Positions 1 to 15,727 of a stretch of DNA of 64,000 nt are shown here, piece by piece (position 1 is the stretch's first letter; each line of letters opens with the position of its first letter). The stretch is from the NCBI RefSeq assembly GCF_033366695.1, contig NZ_JAOBTQ010000001.1:8246001-8310000 (forward strand), given 5' to 3'. Under the pieces are notes generated by a model. It saw only the letters and a program-made list of their open reading frames with translations, did no database searches and was not told where the DNA came from. The stretch is from Streptomyces sp. SCL15-4 (GTDB taxonomy: Bacteria; Actinomycetota; Actinomycetes; Streptomycetales; Streptomycetaceae). The position numbers were made by a program, and so were the translations under genes.

Positions 1-2
1 CA

Positions 3-1379
3 CGGATCTACCGCCCCGCGACCGGCTCGGAGCGGGCCTGCGTGCAGCTGTGCATCCCGTCGTGGAACGCGCTGGACACCCGGCACTGGGGTCATGCCGC
101 ACAGCTCCCGCCGGCCGAACTCGCCCGGATCCTGGGCGTGTACGCCTCGCGCGTGCTGACGCCGCGCGGCTCCACGGCCGTGACCGGCCTGGAGCTGATG
201 ACCGCGCTGCACCCGCCGACCCGGGCCTCCGAGCCGGACGCCGACGGCCGTCGGCACTCCGAGCACAACCCCGGCTCGCTGGGCAAGGACCCGGTCGACC
301 CGGCGCCGTGCGAGGCCCCCGACGGCCACCCCGTCCTCAAGGATCTGCCCCGGTTCCACGTGCGCGGTCCGGGGGAGAAGCTGTTCGAGGAGGCCTACGA
401 CTGGGCACGACCGATGACCGACGCGGAGTGCACCCTGCGGCACCTGGTCGGCATCGACGTGAACATGGCCTTCGCGGCCGGCGCGAACGGTCTGACCGTC
501 GGCCTGGGCGAGGCGACGCACGTCAAGGCCCCCGCGTTCGACCCGAAGCTGCCCGGCTCCTGGCTGGTCGACCTTTCCCACGTCGACCTGTCCCGCGTGA
601 AGGTCGGCAAGGAGTGGGTGCAGCTGGACGGCAGCCTGCTGCCGAGCCCGTTCACGCCGAAGGGCGAGCGCCCCGAGGGCCCGGCCTGGTACGCGACGCC
701 CACCGTGGCGTACGCGGTGGAACTCGGCTACGAAGTGCGCCCGGCCGAGGCGTACGTCCGGTACGACAACGGCCGCTACCTGGACGGCTGGTACCAGCGG
801 CTGCGCGACGCCTACCTCGCCACGATGGCCGACCTCGGCGTGCACGCGGACATGGCGCCGGCCGACTTCCTCGCCGCGATGGACGGCTACAAGGACCGTG
901 ACCCGGAGCTGGCGATCGTCGTCTCGGCGATCAAGGCCACGGTCAAGGGCGGCCTGGGCAAGCTCCGCGAGCGGCCCCGCGGAGAGGGCTGGCGGCCGGG
1001 CGAGCCGTGGCGGGCCCTGTCCCGCCCGACGTGGCGGCCGGACATCCGTGCGGCCGTCATCTCCCGCACCCGCATCAACCTCCACCGCAAGATCGTCAAG
1101 CATGCGGCGTTCACCGGGCAGTACCCCATCGCGATCCTGTCCGACTGCGTCGTCTACGCCGCCGCCGGCCCCTCGCCGCTGGACTTCCTGCCCTACCGGG
1201 ACGGCGTCGCGCTGCCGGGCGGGTTCAGGCTCGGCGTCAACCCGGGCCTGGTCAAGCACGAAGGCACCCAGTCCGTCCTGTGGGGCGAGGAAGTCCGCGA
1301 GCGGTTCGACGCCCCGGAGCTCAACCTCGCCCGGTACATCAAGGACGGCACCGTCACCGACGTAGACAACGGGGAGTAG
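3..1379 (+). CDS. tap: Telomere-associated protein Tap, C-terminal part (5' end outside window)
   Basis: The reading frame is open from the first bases of the window, so the start lies upstream. The 458 visible residues are the C-terminal part of a longer protein. In Streptomyces, Tap binds the 3' overhangs of linear replicon ends and recruits the terminal protein for end patching. I identify it from sequence resemblance and from its position 9 bp upstream of an unmistakable tpg, which is the conserved tap-tpg order. Internal GTG/ATG codons exist (for example at 42), but the residues before them continue the protein, so they are not the true start. The pair is presumably one transcription unit. 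Exact domain limits cannot be given without the N-terminus. Confidence 0.85.
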   Translation, partial: RIYRPATGSERACVQLCIPSWNALDTRHWGHAAQLPPAELARILGVYASRVLTPRGSTAVTGLELMTALHPPTRASEPDADGRRHSEHNPGSLGKDPVDPAPCEAPDGHPVLKDLPRFHVRGPGEKLFEEAYDWARPMTDAECTLRHLVGIDVNMAFAAGANGLTVGLGEATHVKAPAFDPKLPGSWLVDLSHVDLSRVKVGKEWVQLDGSLLPSPFTPKGERPEGPAWYATPTVAYAVELGYEVRPAEAYVRYDNGRYLDGWYQRLRDAYLATMADLGVHADMAPADFLAAMDGYKDRDPELAIVVSAIKATVKGGLGKLRERPRGEGWRPGEPWRALSRPTWRPDIRAAVISRTRINLHRKIVKHAAFTGQYPIAILSDCVVYAAAGPSPLDFLPYRDGVALPGGFRLGVNPGLVKHEGTQSVLWGEEVRERFDAPELNLARYIKDGTVTDVDNGE

Positions 1380-1388
1380 GAGAAGGCG

Positions 1389-1946
1389 ATGAGCCTGTTC
1401 GGGGACGGCCTGGAGGCCGCGGTGCAGAAGGCGTTCACCCGCCCGGCGCCCAAGAGCGCGCCCGCGCAGATGCGGTACCTGGTCAGGCAGCTCAAGGGCA
1501 CGAAGGCGGTGGCCCAGCTGCTGAGGATCTCCCAGCGCACCGTCGAGCGGTACGTGAAGGACCAGATCAAAAAGCCCCGCCCGGAGCTCGCCGCGCGCCT
1601 GGAGCGCGAGGTGAGGAAGCGCTGGCAGCCACAAATCCGGGCCAAGGCCCGGCAGAAGGCAGCGACCACGGACGGCATCGTCATCGACACCCGCGCCCGC
1701 ATGGGCTACACCGCGCCGATCGGGTCGACGGACCAGGACCGCATCCGGCACCTGACCGTCGCCCTGCCCCCGCAGTACGCCGCCCGCCTCTTCGACGCCC
1801 AGGAGGCCGGTGCCAGCGACGCCCGCCTCCAGGAGATCGCAGCCGAAGGGCTCAAGGAGGTGTACTTCCAGGACGGCGGCCGTCGCGCCGGCAGCCTGGA
1901 GGAAGTCCGGTTCACGGACATCGAGCACCTCGAATTCGAGCTGTAG
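1389..1946 (+). CDS. tpg: Terminal protein Tpg of linear Streptomyces replicons
   Basis: 185 aa, the usual Tpg length. Tpg is covalently attached to the 5' telomere ends and primes the synthesis that fills the terminal gap. The N-terminus MSLFGDGLEAAVQKAF, the helix-turn-helix region around residues 38-60 (TKAVAQLLRISQRTVERY) and the stretch WQPQIRAKAR near residues 79-88 are typical of the family. Work on Streptomyces Tpg places the nucleotide-linked residue at a threonine near position 114, and Thr-114 is present here. The start ATG follows a purine-rich AGGAGAAGG that overlaps the end of tap, suggesting translational linkage. A strong hairpin follows the gene. The gene looks intact. Confidence 0.95.
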   Translation: MSLFGDGLEAAVQKAFTRPAPKSAPAQMRYLVRQLKGTKAVAQLLRISQRTVERYVKDQIKKPRPELAARLEREVRKRWQPQIRAKARQKAATTDGIVIDTRARMGYTAPIGSTDQDRIRHLTVALPPQYAARLFDAQEAGASDARLQEIAAEGLKEVYFQDGGRRAGSLEEVRFTDIEHLEFEL

Positions 1947-1967
1947 CAGCCGCGCCCCGAGTAGCAC

Positions 1968-2003
1968 GCGAGCGTCGGACCGCCGTTGCGGTCCGGGGCT
2001 CGC
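1968..2003 (+). terminator. Two-tier hairpin after tpg
   Basis: Outer stem GCGAGC/GCTCGC and inner stem CGGACCGC/GCGGTCCG with loop CGTT, starting 22 bp after the tpg stop. It is a likely terminator of the tap-tpg unit. The following ~290 bases up to the IS630 relic hold no gene I can recognise. Confidence 0.65.
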
Positions 2004-2292
2004 TCACGTATCCGGGGGGTGGACGTTCAGGCACGTGATGCCGTGTGCAGCGACGCCGCCGCGCGCCGGTCACCCCGCACCGTGGCGTGCCGGGGCAAGG
2101 CTGGTGCCGATGGTCGCATGACGCGCACGGCGTGTCGATCGCGCCGGCCGAAGAAGTGGGGTACCCAGACGGTGAGGTGCAGGCCGGCCGCCAGGTAGTG
2201 CATGTGCCAGGCGAAGGCCGCCGCCTCCGCGCACCGGATCGTGCGTCGCGCCGGGCATCTCGCCGTCGATCCCTGCTGCCGAAGTCACAGAC

Positions 2293-2712
2293 CGCTTATC
2301 GGCGGCCGCCCTGGCCTGCTACATGGCCGGCCAACCCTCGCGGCTGATCTACCGACCCTGCCCGGACCGCGACTCGCTCACCGTCTTCCAACTGCCGTCC
2401 TACGCACCCGACCTCGATCCGGTCGAAGGTATCTGGTCCGTCCTGCGACGCACCACCACAGCCGACCACGCCTTTGCCGACCCCGACGACCTGATCACTG
2501 CCGTCCGGCGCCTCCTACGTCGGCTCCACCACCGCCCCGACGTCCTCGCGGCTGCCTCACCGCCACCGGACTCCGACGCCAGCCATCATGACGGCATCAC
2601 GCATTCAAGCTCGGTTGGCAACCGGTGCGGGATGTCTCTTCGGTGCGCTACCGTGCCAGTTCTTGCCAACGTGCACAGGCATATTGCAGCGCACCAGCGA
2701 CTTCCGCGCTGA
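2293..2712 (+). pseudogene. IS630-type transposase relic (DDE C-terminal part)
   Basis: The frame reads RLSAAALACYMAG, then RLIYRP, and then jumps to the end of the DDE domain (TVFQLPSYAPDLDPVEGIWS). That last stretch contains the conserved Glu context of IS630-family transposases. The middle of the catalytic domain, including the second Asp, is deleted and the N-terminal helix-turn-helix part is absent. Homology fades near 2600. It is a dead fragment with no visible terminal repeats. Confidence 0.75.
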
Positions 2713-2767
2713 ACGGCATCAGCCGCAGGCAACCGGCTCCGAACGATGCGAGGTCGCGATGCTTGGC

Positions 2768-2805
2768 CCGGGGCCAGGCCGGAACGGTGCCGTGCCTGGC
2801 CCCGG
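2768..2805 (-). terminator. Terminator hairpin of the glycanase island
   Basis: Perfect 12-bp stem CCGGGGCCAGGC/GCCTGGCCCCGG lying 4 bp past the stop codon of the esterase gene. It probably ends transcription of the minus-strand carbohydrate-enzyme cluster. Confidence 0.7.
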
Positions 2806-2809
2806 TGTG

Positions 2810-8876
<6,067 letters not shown>

Positions 8877-8880
<4 letters not shown>

Positions 8881-9729
8881 CCGGTCCTCCTGTGCGGTCC
8901 GTCGCTGCGGCGTGTGTGAGGGGCGGGACGGGTCCCGCGCGTGGGCGGTGCGGTGACGCGCCGGGGCGGGGGCCGCGTGCCGCCCCGGCCGGTTGCTGCG
9001 GGTCCTTCGAGGGGCCAGCTCGGTGACCATTTCTGGTTGGACCTGTTGTTCCTCAGCCGCGCGCTGACGAACGGGTGGTGCACACCGGTGTTGCCGGGAT
9101 CCCTGTCGGAGCCCGTGTTGGTGTGGTGCATCCCGTTCTCCAGGTCGGCCTCGACCCGTGGACCGCTGCCGGTGCACCCGCCGAACCAGCAGGCGTTGCC
9201 CCAGTGGACGGCGTTCATGGTGGCGTTGCCCGTGTCGGTGTGGGAGTTTCTCGCCGCTGCCGCAGTCGAAGCAGCACCACTGGTTCGTGTAGTCCGACGA
9301 CCTCACCATGTGGATGCCCTCGGGCTGGGAACCGGTGGCCACGCCGTTCGCGTGGTCGATCCGGTAGCGGGCATCGGGCTTGACCTTGACACCGAAGTCC
9401 TGGTGACCACCCGCGGTCACCGGCAGGGCCATGGCGTCGGCTCCGGCGTCGCCTCTCGGAGAACCTCTGGATCTGGTACAGCGGCCCGTTGTACGACGCG
9501 AAGAGCGCCCTGGTGGTGGAGTGCGCCGTCACGCACGGCGTACCGCCCGCGGCGTAGAGGTCACACGCCACGACGCGTCGGCCGCGGTGGCCTTCGCCGG
9601 GTGGGCCGAAGACCGGGCGGTGGTGGCCGTGCTGGTCCGCGAGGACGCGGCGAACTCCGTGCTACCGAACGCGGCCAGGAGCGTGGCTTTCCACCGCCTT
9701 GGCCAGCGGTCGACGGCTGATCCGATCAC
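8877..9729 (-). pseudogene. Degraded GH54 alpha-L-arabinofuranosidase B
   Basis: A GTG start at 9729 with AGGAGG just upstream begins a signal-like segment. The conserved GH54 catalytic domain is then spread over three frames. ACDLYAAGGTPCVTAHST and FASYNGPLYQIQR lie in one, GVATGSQPEG with NQWCCFDCGSGE in a second, and GNATMNAVHWGNACWFGG with EADLENGMHHTNTGSDRD in a third. At least three frame breaks plus an internal deletion are needed to join them, and the C-terminal third is missing. The family normally removes arabinofuranose from arabinoxylan or arabinan. It sits in order with intact glycosidases, so it is a recently lost member of the same island. Confidence 0.85.
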
Positions 9730-9869
9730 GAAACCTCCTCTGTGACGGTGCCACCCCACGGCGGCGCCGTAGCTGTCCCTGGTCGGTGCGGAGGCACCCG
9801 GTTGTCCGCGGCCGGCAGGCACGCGGCAGGCAGACCGGACGGGGCTCCGCCGGGGCGGGAAGGGGGGAC

Positions 9870-11528
9870 TCATGCCAGCGTCCACCGCTGGCTGCTGCCG
9901 CCATTGCAGGTCGACAGCTGGACGAGGCTTCCGTCGGCGCCGGCCCCTCCGGCGACGTCCAGGCACAGGCCGGACTGGACGCCGGTGATCGTGCCGTCGG
10001 CGTGCAGCGTCCACTGCTGGTTGGTCTGACCGTTGCAGGTCCAGATCTCCACCTTCGTCCCCGGTGTGGTCTGGTTGTCGTAGGCGTCCAGACACCTCAG
10101 ACTGCTGCCGGAGTAGACGGTGAGCTGGTTGGAGGCGGAACGCGTCCAGGTCTGGTTGGCACCGCCGTTGCAGCTCCAGATGTTCACCTGGGTGCCGGCG
10201 GTCGTGGTCGAGTTCGGGACGTCCAGGCATTTGCCCGAGCCCAGCCCGTGCAGCTCACCGGTCACAGTGGTGCCGCCGCTGCTCGTGCCGCCCGCGACCC
10301 GGTACATCACCGTGCCGTGTGCGGGCACCGAGGCGCTGATCGTCCCCGAGGTCGTCGAGGACGCCCCCGACCACAGGTCGGTCAGGGTGTAGGAGGACGC
10401 CCCGGTCTTGCCGATCGCGGCCGCGCTGGTGGTGATGGTCGCCGTCGAGCCCGTCTCGTTGAACAGCGCCACCGACACGTCCCCGTTCGCCAGCGGCTTG
10501 GCCAGGACGTCCAGGCCCCCCGAGGCGGAGACCATGACGCCCTGCCTGCCCAGCGGGTCCTGGTCGACCGCGATCACGCGGGAGTTGGTCAGGGTGGCCA
10601 GGGTGTCCCTGCTGGCCGACGGGATGTTGGTGCCCGCGATCAGCGGCGCGGCCATCTCCGCCCACAAACTGAACTCGCTACGGCTCTCGGTGGCCGTCAG
10701 CGAGCCGTTGCCGACCTCCAGCATGTCCGGGTCGTTCCAGTGGCCAGGGCCGGCATAGGAGGCGAGCCCCACGTTGCTGTGGAAGATGGAGAGCATGCTG
10801 GAGAAGCTCGCGTTGATGTCCCCGGTGGTACGCCAGCTGTTGCCCACGCCCGCGCCCCAGGTCCACACGTTCTCCTGGCCCCAGTTGCACAGACTGAAGA
10901 GGATGGGCCGGCCGGTGGCCGCCAGGGCGTCGCGCATCGCGGTGTACCGGGTACGAGCGGGCGCTCCGGTGTTGTTGCAGTTGTCGTACTTCAGGTAGTC
11001 CACGCCCCAAGAGGCGAACGTCTGCGCGTCCGTGGTCTCGTGGCCCAGGCTGCCAGGGTACCCGGCACAGGTCGCGGTGCCCGCGTCCTCGTAGATCCCC
11101 AGCTTGAGCCCGAGCGAGTGCACGTAGTCAGCGGTGCCCTTGATGCCGTTGGGGAACTTGGCCGGGTCCGGCACCAGGCGGCCGGCGGAATCGCGGCTGT
11201 GGGTCATCCAGCAGTCGTCTATGTTGACGTACGAGTAGCCCGCCGCCTGCATGCCGTTGGTGTGCATGGCCTGGGCGGTGGACTTGATCAGCGACTCGGA
11301 GACGTCGCATCCGTACGCGTTCCAGTCGTTGAAACCCATCTGCGGTGTCAACGCCAGCCCGTTGCCCAGCGCGGTCGCGGGCTGCGCCGTCTCCAGGGCG
11401 AGAAGGGGGGCGGCCACGGCGAGCAGTACGACCGTGAACGTGAGCGCCAGGATCCTGCGCAAGGACGTCAGTGGCATCAGCGGGGACGGCGTTCGCGGTC
11501 GCCCCGATCTCTCGATGGTCATGGACAT
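9870..11528 (-). CDS. Secreted GH27 alpha-galactosidase with ricin-type lectin domain
   Basis: 552 aa. The signal segment (RRILALTFTVVLLAVAAPLLAL) is followed by a GH27 barrel. LTPQMGFNDWNAYGCDVSE opens it, DYLKYDNCN carries the nucleophile Asp and HWNDPDMLEVGN the acid/base Asp. A beta-sandwich domain follows, then a ricin-B trefoil with NQTW, NQQW and SQRW repeats. It would hydrolyse terminal alpha-1,6-galactose in galactomannan or raffinose-type sugars, extracellularly. AGGAG lies 9 bp before the ATG. It is the most upstream intact gene of the minus-strand island, flanked on both sides by broken carbohydrase genes. Confidence 0.93.
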   Translation of the reverse strand: MSMTIERSGRPRTPSPLMPLTSLRRILALTFTVVLLAVAAPLLALETAQPATALGNGLALTPQMGFNDWNAYGCDVSESLIKSTAQAMHTNGMQAAGYSYVNIDDCWMTHSRDSAGRLVPDPAKFPNGIKGTADYVHSLGLKLGIYEDAGTATCAGYPGSLGHETTDAQTFASWGVDYLKYDNCNNTGAPARTRYTAMRDALAATGRPILFSLCNWGQENVWTWGAGVGNSWRTTGDINASFSSMLSIFHSNVGLASYAGPGHWNDPDMLEVGNGSLTATESRSEFSLWAEMAAPLIAGTNIPSASRDTLATLTNSRVIAVDQDPLGRQGVMVSASGGLDVLAKPLANGDVSVALFNETGSTATITTSAAAIGKTGASSYTLTDLWSGASSTTSGTISASVPAHGTVMYRVAGGTSSGGTTVTGELHGLGSGKCLDVPNSTTTAGTQVNIWSCNGGANQTWTRSASNQLTVYSGSSLRCLDAYDNQTTPGTKVEIWTCNGQTNQQWTLHADGTITGVQSGLCLDVAGGAGADGSLVQLSTCNGGSSQRWTLA

Positions 11529-11779
11529 GGTTCATCGCTCCTGGGGTCGAGTTCCGGAGAACACATGCACGGCAGCGGAGGTGGGCTCGCGGCGGCGGCC
11601 CCCGGCCATGCGGGGAGGACACCGTCCTCTGAGCCTGTGAGGACGCGCTCGGCGGCAGCCGGCCGCGACGATGTCGGCCCGCACCGCGTTGCCGGTCGCG
11701 CCGGAGGGGGAGCCGGCGACGATCGCTCCCTCGGTGCTCTGAAGCCAGCCGTGGGCGGGAGCGCGCGGCGCCGGTCACA

Positions 11780-12735
11780 TCACATGACGTTGCAGTGCCG
11801 GTCGGCGCCGTCGTCGGAGTCCCGGATCTGAACGAGGGCTCCGTGGGCACTCCGCCTTGCGGGAGCCTCCAGGGCCCGGCGTGAAGCGATGGTGGCCGGG
11901 GTGCAGGTTCCATCGCCGTTCCGGTTGGCCCGCCGGTGCTGGTCCGCTCCGCTGTCGGCATCGCAGGTCTCCCTCCACGTGCCGTTCGCCGTCTGTCCGC
12001 CCGCCTCGTCCGGAACCCGCCCACTGGCGCTGTTCGTCGGCGTGTACGAGCTGTCGCCGTTCCGACTCGCCCGCCGCTGCGGATGCACGCCGCTGTGGGA
12101 ATCCCGCACCCGCAAGGGCGTGCCGTTCGCTGTTCGTCCGCCGCCACGTCCAGCACGCGCCCCGCGGCGGCACCGGTCAGCTCGTACACCTGACCCGTGA
12201 CGATGCCCCCGGGCCCCCGTGGCGCCGCCCAGCGCGGACAGGACCGCGTCGTCGACCGATTCCTGATTTCCGCTCCCGTTGCACAGCGGTGGGCTGTCGC
12301 CCGATCGCCACGAGTCGCTGTCCCGGATACGCCAGGCGGGGACGCCGGTGCAGCGGGGGACCTTCGGACACGCCCGTACGGTGTCGGCGTAGGCGGTCGG
12401 CGACGCCTGGGCGATGTCGAGTTCGGTGGTCGGCACGTCCACGCGGCGGGCGGCCAAGCCGGCCGGCGTGCTCTGGAAAGCTCGACGGCGGTCCGCCCGA
12501 GGGCAGTGATGTGGTTGTTGTCGAGGATCGTGGCGTAGGGAAGATCGCCGGCCTTCCCGGCGACCACGGCCGCTCCGAAGCAGCGTCCGTTGTCGGCCGC
12601 GCTCGGCGCGCCCGAGATCGCCTGGGCCGCGGGCGCCGCCGCGTCGGCCAGGGTCGGCACCGTGCCGACCGTCACATCGGTGGCCGAGGTCAGGGCCTTG
12701 CGCAGACGAAGTCCCTCGTTGAGCCAGGACATCAA
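11780..12735 (-). pseudogene. Degraded GH10 endo-xylanase with lectin-domain remnants
   Basis: Read from 12735 down, an N-terminal GH10-like piece (NGRCFGAAVVAGKAGDLPYA) is followed directly by the end of a GH10 domain in another frame (TTELDIAQASPTAYADTVRA, then RIRDSDSWRSGDSP). About 200 residues of the barrel, including the acid/base Glu region, are missing. Downstream are worn ricin-B repeats (AAGRVLDVA, TANGT, GNGDGTC). The gene therefore once encoded a xylanase with a C-terminal trefoil, like its neighbours. It is clearly inactive. Confidence 0.8.
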
Positions 12736-12807
12736 CGATCACTCTCCTTGTGTGGGGGGTGGGACGCCGTCCGCGAGACGGTGCCGCGGGGGAGGCGGGT
12801 CACTGGC

Positions 12808-12950
12808 TCAGCAGACCGGCAGAACGGTCCCCCGCTGGTCGCCGCCGCCGTTGCACATCCGGATCTCCACCGCCGCGCCGTTTGGCCGTACCGGAGCCCG
12901 TCACATCCAGTCGCGTCGTCGGAGTGCACCCGGCGGCACCTCGCACCACG
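12808..12950 (-). pseudogene. Remnant of a ricin-type lectin C-terminus
   Basis: The frame ending at the stop 12808-12810 reads NGAAVEIRMCNGGGDQRGTV, preceded in another frame by TRLDVTGSGT. This is the typical last repeat of a ricin-B domain. It belonged to yet another lectin-tagged enzyme whose catalytic part is gone. Confidence 0.6.
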
Positions 12951-13498
12951 ACGCCCGGGCGCAGACGCGGAACGGTGCCTGGTTCTAACCTGCACTCCCA
13001 TAAGGCTGCTTGATGCGGCCATGACAGATACATGAGGTGACGTGCTCCTTACGGCTCGGCCGCTACGGCGGGCGGTCCGGAGGTGCGCTGCTGGCAAGCG
13101 GAGCAACCCCGACTGGTTCGATATGCCGAACGAATATCGGAGTATCGAGCAACGTGGATAATAGGGAACCAGTGACCGGCGTCAATGCCTGCAACACGAT
13201 TCGACAATCGCCTCGAAACGTTCGCAGCGCCCGTGACGGCACGACGCCGTAGGCCAACCCGACCAAATCGCCTGGCGGGACTGCGTGGCCGGGCACCCAT
13301 CCGCAGCGGATCGGCGCCGGCTCCACGGACGGCACGGACACAGCCGGTCGCCGACCGGGTGCCAGACCCTCAGCTGGATTTACGAAGAGCGTCCGAAATT
13401 TCGAAACGTCCAGGGGGCGTTGAGTCCGTTTCGGTTAGCGGCCGCGTCCGGGTTGTCCGAGGAGTCCCTGGCGGACGAGTCGTCCCGGGCGGGAGCGG
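12951..13498. other. No recognisable gene
   Basis: About 550 bases between the carbohydrase island and the IS21 relic. Short open frames exist on both strands but none has family motifs or a convincing start. A less GC-rich patch near 13100-13210 could be an old regulatory region. Confidence 0.4.
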
Positions 13499-13942
13499 GT
13501 GACGTTCACCGAGGTCTGGGTGCGGGTCGACGGCGAAGCGTTCTGGGCCGCGGCCCGCGAGTCGCGGGGACGCTCGGAGGGGACACGGGCTCTGATCGAG
13601 GTCTTGCTGCTGCACCGGCGGCTGCCCGACGAGGCGGTCGTCGCGGGCATGAAGGCGGTCCCGGAGGCCGGTTCCGTCTCGCCGGACCTGGTGGCTAACG
13701 AGGCCCGCAAGGCGGTCGCCGCGGCGGGTGGTCCACCACCGGTCTTGATCGCCCCGCAAGCCGCCGTCGGCACGGTCACCGCCGAGCCCGACACGGCGGT
13801 GCTGACGGAGCCGGAACCGGAATCGGCCCAGGTCATCACTCTGCCGCAGAGGCGTCCTGTCCTGCCGCCGGACTCCCGGCCCGAACCATCGCTGGCCGCC
13901 TACGACCAGTTGCTCTCTATCCAACCGAAAGGCTCAGCATGA
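13499..13942 (+). pseudogene. istA: IS21-type IstA transposase, C-terminal relic
   Basis: 147 codons that resemble the divergent C-terminal tail of IstA-type transposases. They begin around FTEVWVRVDGEAFWAAARE and end with EPSLAAYDQLLSI. The integrase catalytic core is absent. The frame stops just where istB begins (overlap at 13939), which is the normal istAB arrangement of IS21 elements. The call rests mainly on that linkage. Confidence 0.6.
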
Positions 13943-14722
13943 CGCAGAGCACCACCCCCACCCCACCCGGCCGAGGCGATCGATGCGGCCTGCCGGAGCC
14001 TTGGCCTGTCCGGGATTCGCGCACGCTGGGACGAGTTCGCCGCCCAGGCCCTGCGCGAGCGGGCGTCCTACGCGGACTTCCTGGCGGACCTGCTGGAGAG
14101 CGAGTGCGAGGACCGTGATGCCCGCCGCAAGGTTCACCGGGTGAAGGGGGCCAACTTCTCCCGGGCCGAAGCGGATCGAGTACTTCGACTTCTTGAAAAC
14201 ACCAACGTTCCGCAAGAAGTGATCAACACCCTCACCCAGCCCGCTTGGGTCCGGGCGGGCAACGCGCTCTGCCTGATCGGTGACTCCGGCACCGACAAGT
14301 CGCACCTGCTGATCGACCTGGGCACCGCGATCGCCGAGGCCGGCGGCCGCGTCCGCTACACAACCGCGGCGAACCTGGTGAACGAGCTGGCCGAGGCCGC
14401 CAGCGACAAGCAGCTGGGCCGCACCATTAAGAAGTACGGTCGGGTCGACCTCCTCTGCCTGGACGAGCTTGGCTACGTCAAGCTCGACCGCCACGGCGCC
14501 GAGCTGCTGTTCCAGATCTTCACCGAGCGCGAGGAACGACATGCGATCGCCGTCGCGTCGAACCGGCCATTCACCGAGTGGGACCCGACCTTCACCGACA
14601 AACGCCTCTGCCAGGCCATCGTCGACCGGCTCACCTTCGAAGCCCACATCATCGAGACCGGCACCCAGCCCTTCCGCCTCGCCAGCACCACCGCCAAGCG
14701 CAAGGCGGCCACCGCCGCCTGA
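13939..14722 (+). pseudogene. istB: IS21-type IstB helper ATPase, frameshifted and with damaged Walker A
   Basis: IstB is the AAA+ helper of IS21 transposition. The N-terminal helices (ACRSLGLSGIRARWDEFA) and the ATPase core (Walker B LLCLDELGYV, then ASNRPFTEWDPTF) are recognisable up to 14722. The ATG at 13939 is one base out of frame with the rest: removing one C near 13970 restores TPPPAEAIDAA. The Walker A motif reads GDSGTDKSH, where the family has GDSGTGKSH, so the invariant Gly before Lys is an Asp. Both changes argue that the element is dead. A GTG at 14141 gives a shorter 193-aa frame that could still be translated. Confidence 0.85.
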
Positions 14723-14741
14723 TCTCACCGTCACCACCAAC

Positions 14742-14770
14742 GGGCGGGCGCCACAACACGGCGCCCGCCC
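14742..14770 (+). terminator. Hairpin terminator after istB
   Basis: 11-bp perfect stem GGGCGGGCGCC/GGCGCCCGCCC with a 7-base loop, followed by TTT, 19 bp after the istB stop. Confidence 0.7.
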
Positions 14771-14926
14771 TTTCGCATTCCTGTCAGGGGAAGCGGCCGG
14801 GCGGGCGTCGTGAATCCCACGCTACCGCCACCGACCCCGGCCAACAGACACGATCCGGCTCCGCTCCAGGACCGCCAGGAAACGTCACCGGATCGAGGGT
14901 TGTCCTATGTGACAGGAGGTCGGGCT

Positions 14927-15640
14927 TCAGCCACCTTCAGTCTGTGGTGGTTCCCAGACCGAGCAGTCGTGGGCGAAGAGCACGCGTCGTGGGTCGAAGT
15001 CGGCGAGTCGATCCAGCCAGTGCTGATAGGGAGGAAGTGGCTGTTCCACGCCGTGAAGTGTCGCGTGGCGGGCCAACTGCTCAGACGCGAAGTGGGAAGC
15101 GAAGTCGTATGCCTGGCCGGCGAGTACTACTGTGCCGTCGCTTTGCTGGAGGACCAGTGACTGGTGCCCTTGGGTGTGACCGGGTGTCGGAATGATCCAG
15201 ATTCCGGGCCAGACCTCGGTCTCGCCGGCGACCTCCTCGTAGGTTGCCCCGGGGAAGTCGATCAGCTCGTCGACTGTGTAGTTGCCCCGGCGTGCGGTGG
15301 CCAGTTCGACGTCCTGCACCAGGATGGGCTTGCCGCCCAAGAGAGGGTTCCCGCCGATGTGGTCAAAGTGCAGGTGGCAGTTCACGATCACGGAGACGTC
15401 GTCAAGGGCGACACCGGACGCGGAGAGGGCATCCTGCAGCGCACGGCGGCGAGGCCGATAGTGCGCTTCGGTTTCGGGGTCTGCATCGCCGATGCCGGTA
15501 TCGAAGAGGAGCAGCCCGTTGTCGTGTTGCACCAGGTAAGCAAGAACCGGTTCTACTCGCGGTTGCGGGCCGCCCACTTCTGAGGCAGGCCGGATGAAGT
15601 ACCCGAGATCGAGTCGACGCACCGCCATGTTCTTCCGCAT
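14927..15640 (-). CDS. MBL-fold metallohydrolase, N-acyl-homoserine-lactonase type
   Basis: 237 aa, cytosolic (no signal peptide). The zinc-binding motif HLHFDHIGG near residue 105, the GHTQGHQS motif and a C-terminal FAHDCSVW match the AiiA/AttM-like branch of metallo-beta-lactamase-fold hydrolases. These open lactone rings, for example of acyl-homoserine lactones. In Streptomyces the natural substrate could also be a gamma-butyrolactone or another ester; this is inference. The start chosen (MRKNMAVRRLDLG) has AAGGA 7 bp upstream. The longer reading to 15868 runs into IS-like repeats and is rejected. Its position between IS21 remains suggests it may have arrived with mobile DNA. Confidence 0.8.
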   Translation of the reverse strand: MRKNMAVRRLDLGYFIRPASEVGGPQPRVEPVLAYLVQHDNGLLLFDTGIGDADPETEAHYRPRRRALQDALSASGVALDDVSVIVNCHLHFDHIGGNPLLGGKPILVQDVELATARRGNYTVDELIDFPGATYEEVAGETEVWPGIWIIPTPGHTQGHQSLVLQQSDGTVVLAGQAYDFASHFASEQLARHATLHGVEQPLPPYQHWLDRLADFDPRRVLFAHDCSVWEPPQTEGG

Positions 15641-15727
15641 GCAGTCATCCTTGCGGGCCACCGTCTGAAATCCAGCCGGTCTGCTGACAGCGGAACCATC
15701 ATGGGCCCCGCTGAGACCCGGCAAGGG

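Noticed and set aside
11128..12735. 535-codon minus frame joining the GH10 relic to the GH27 gene
   Set aside because: It changes from GH10-like sequence to shadow of GH27. The known GH27 start with SD is at 11528 in another frame.
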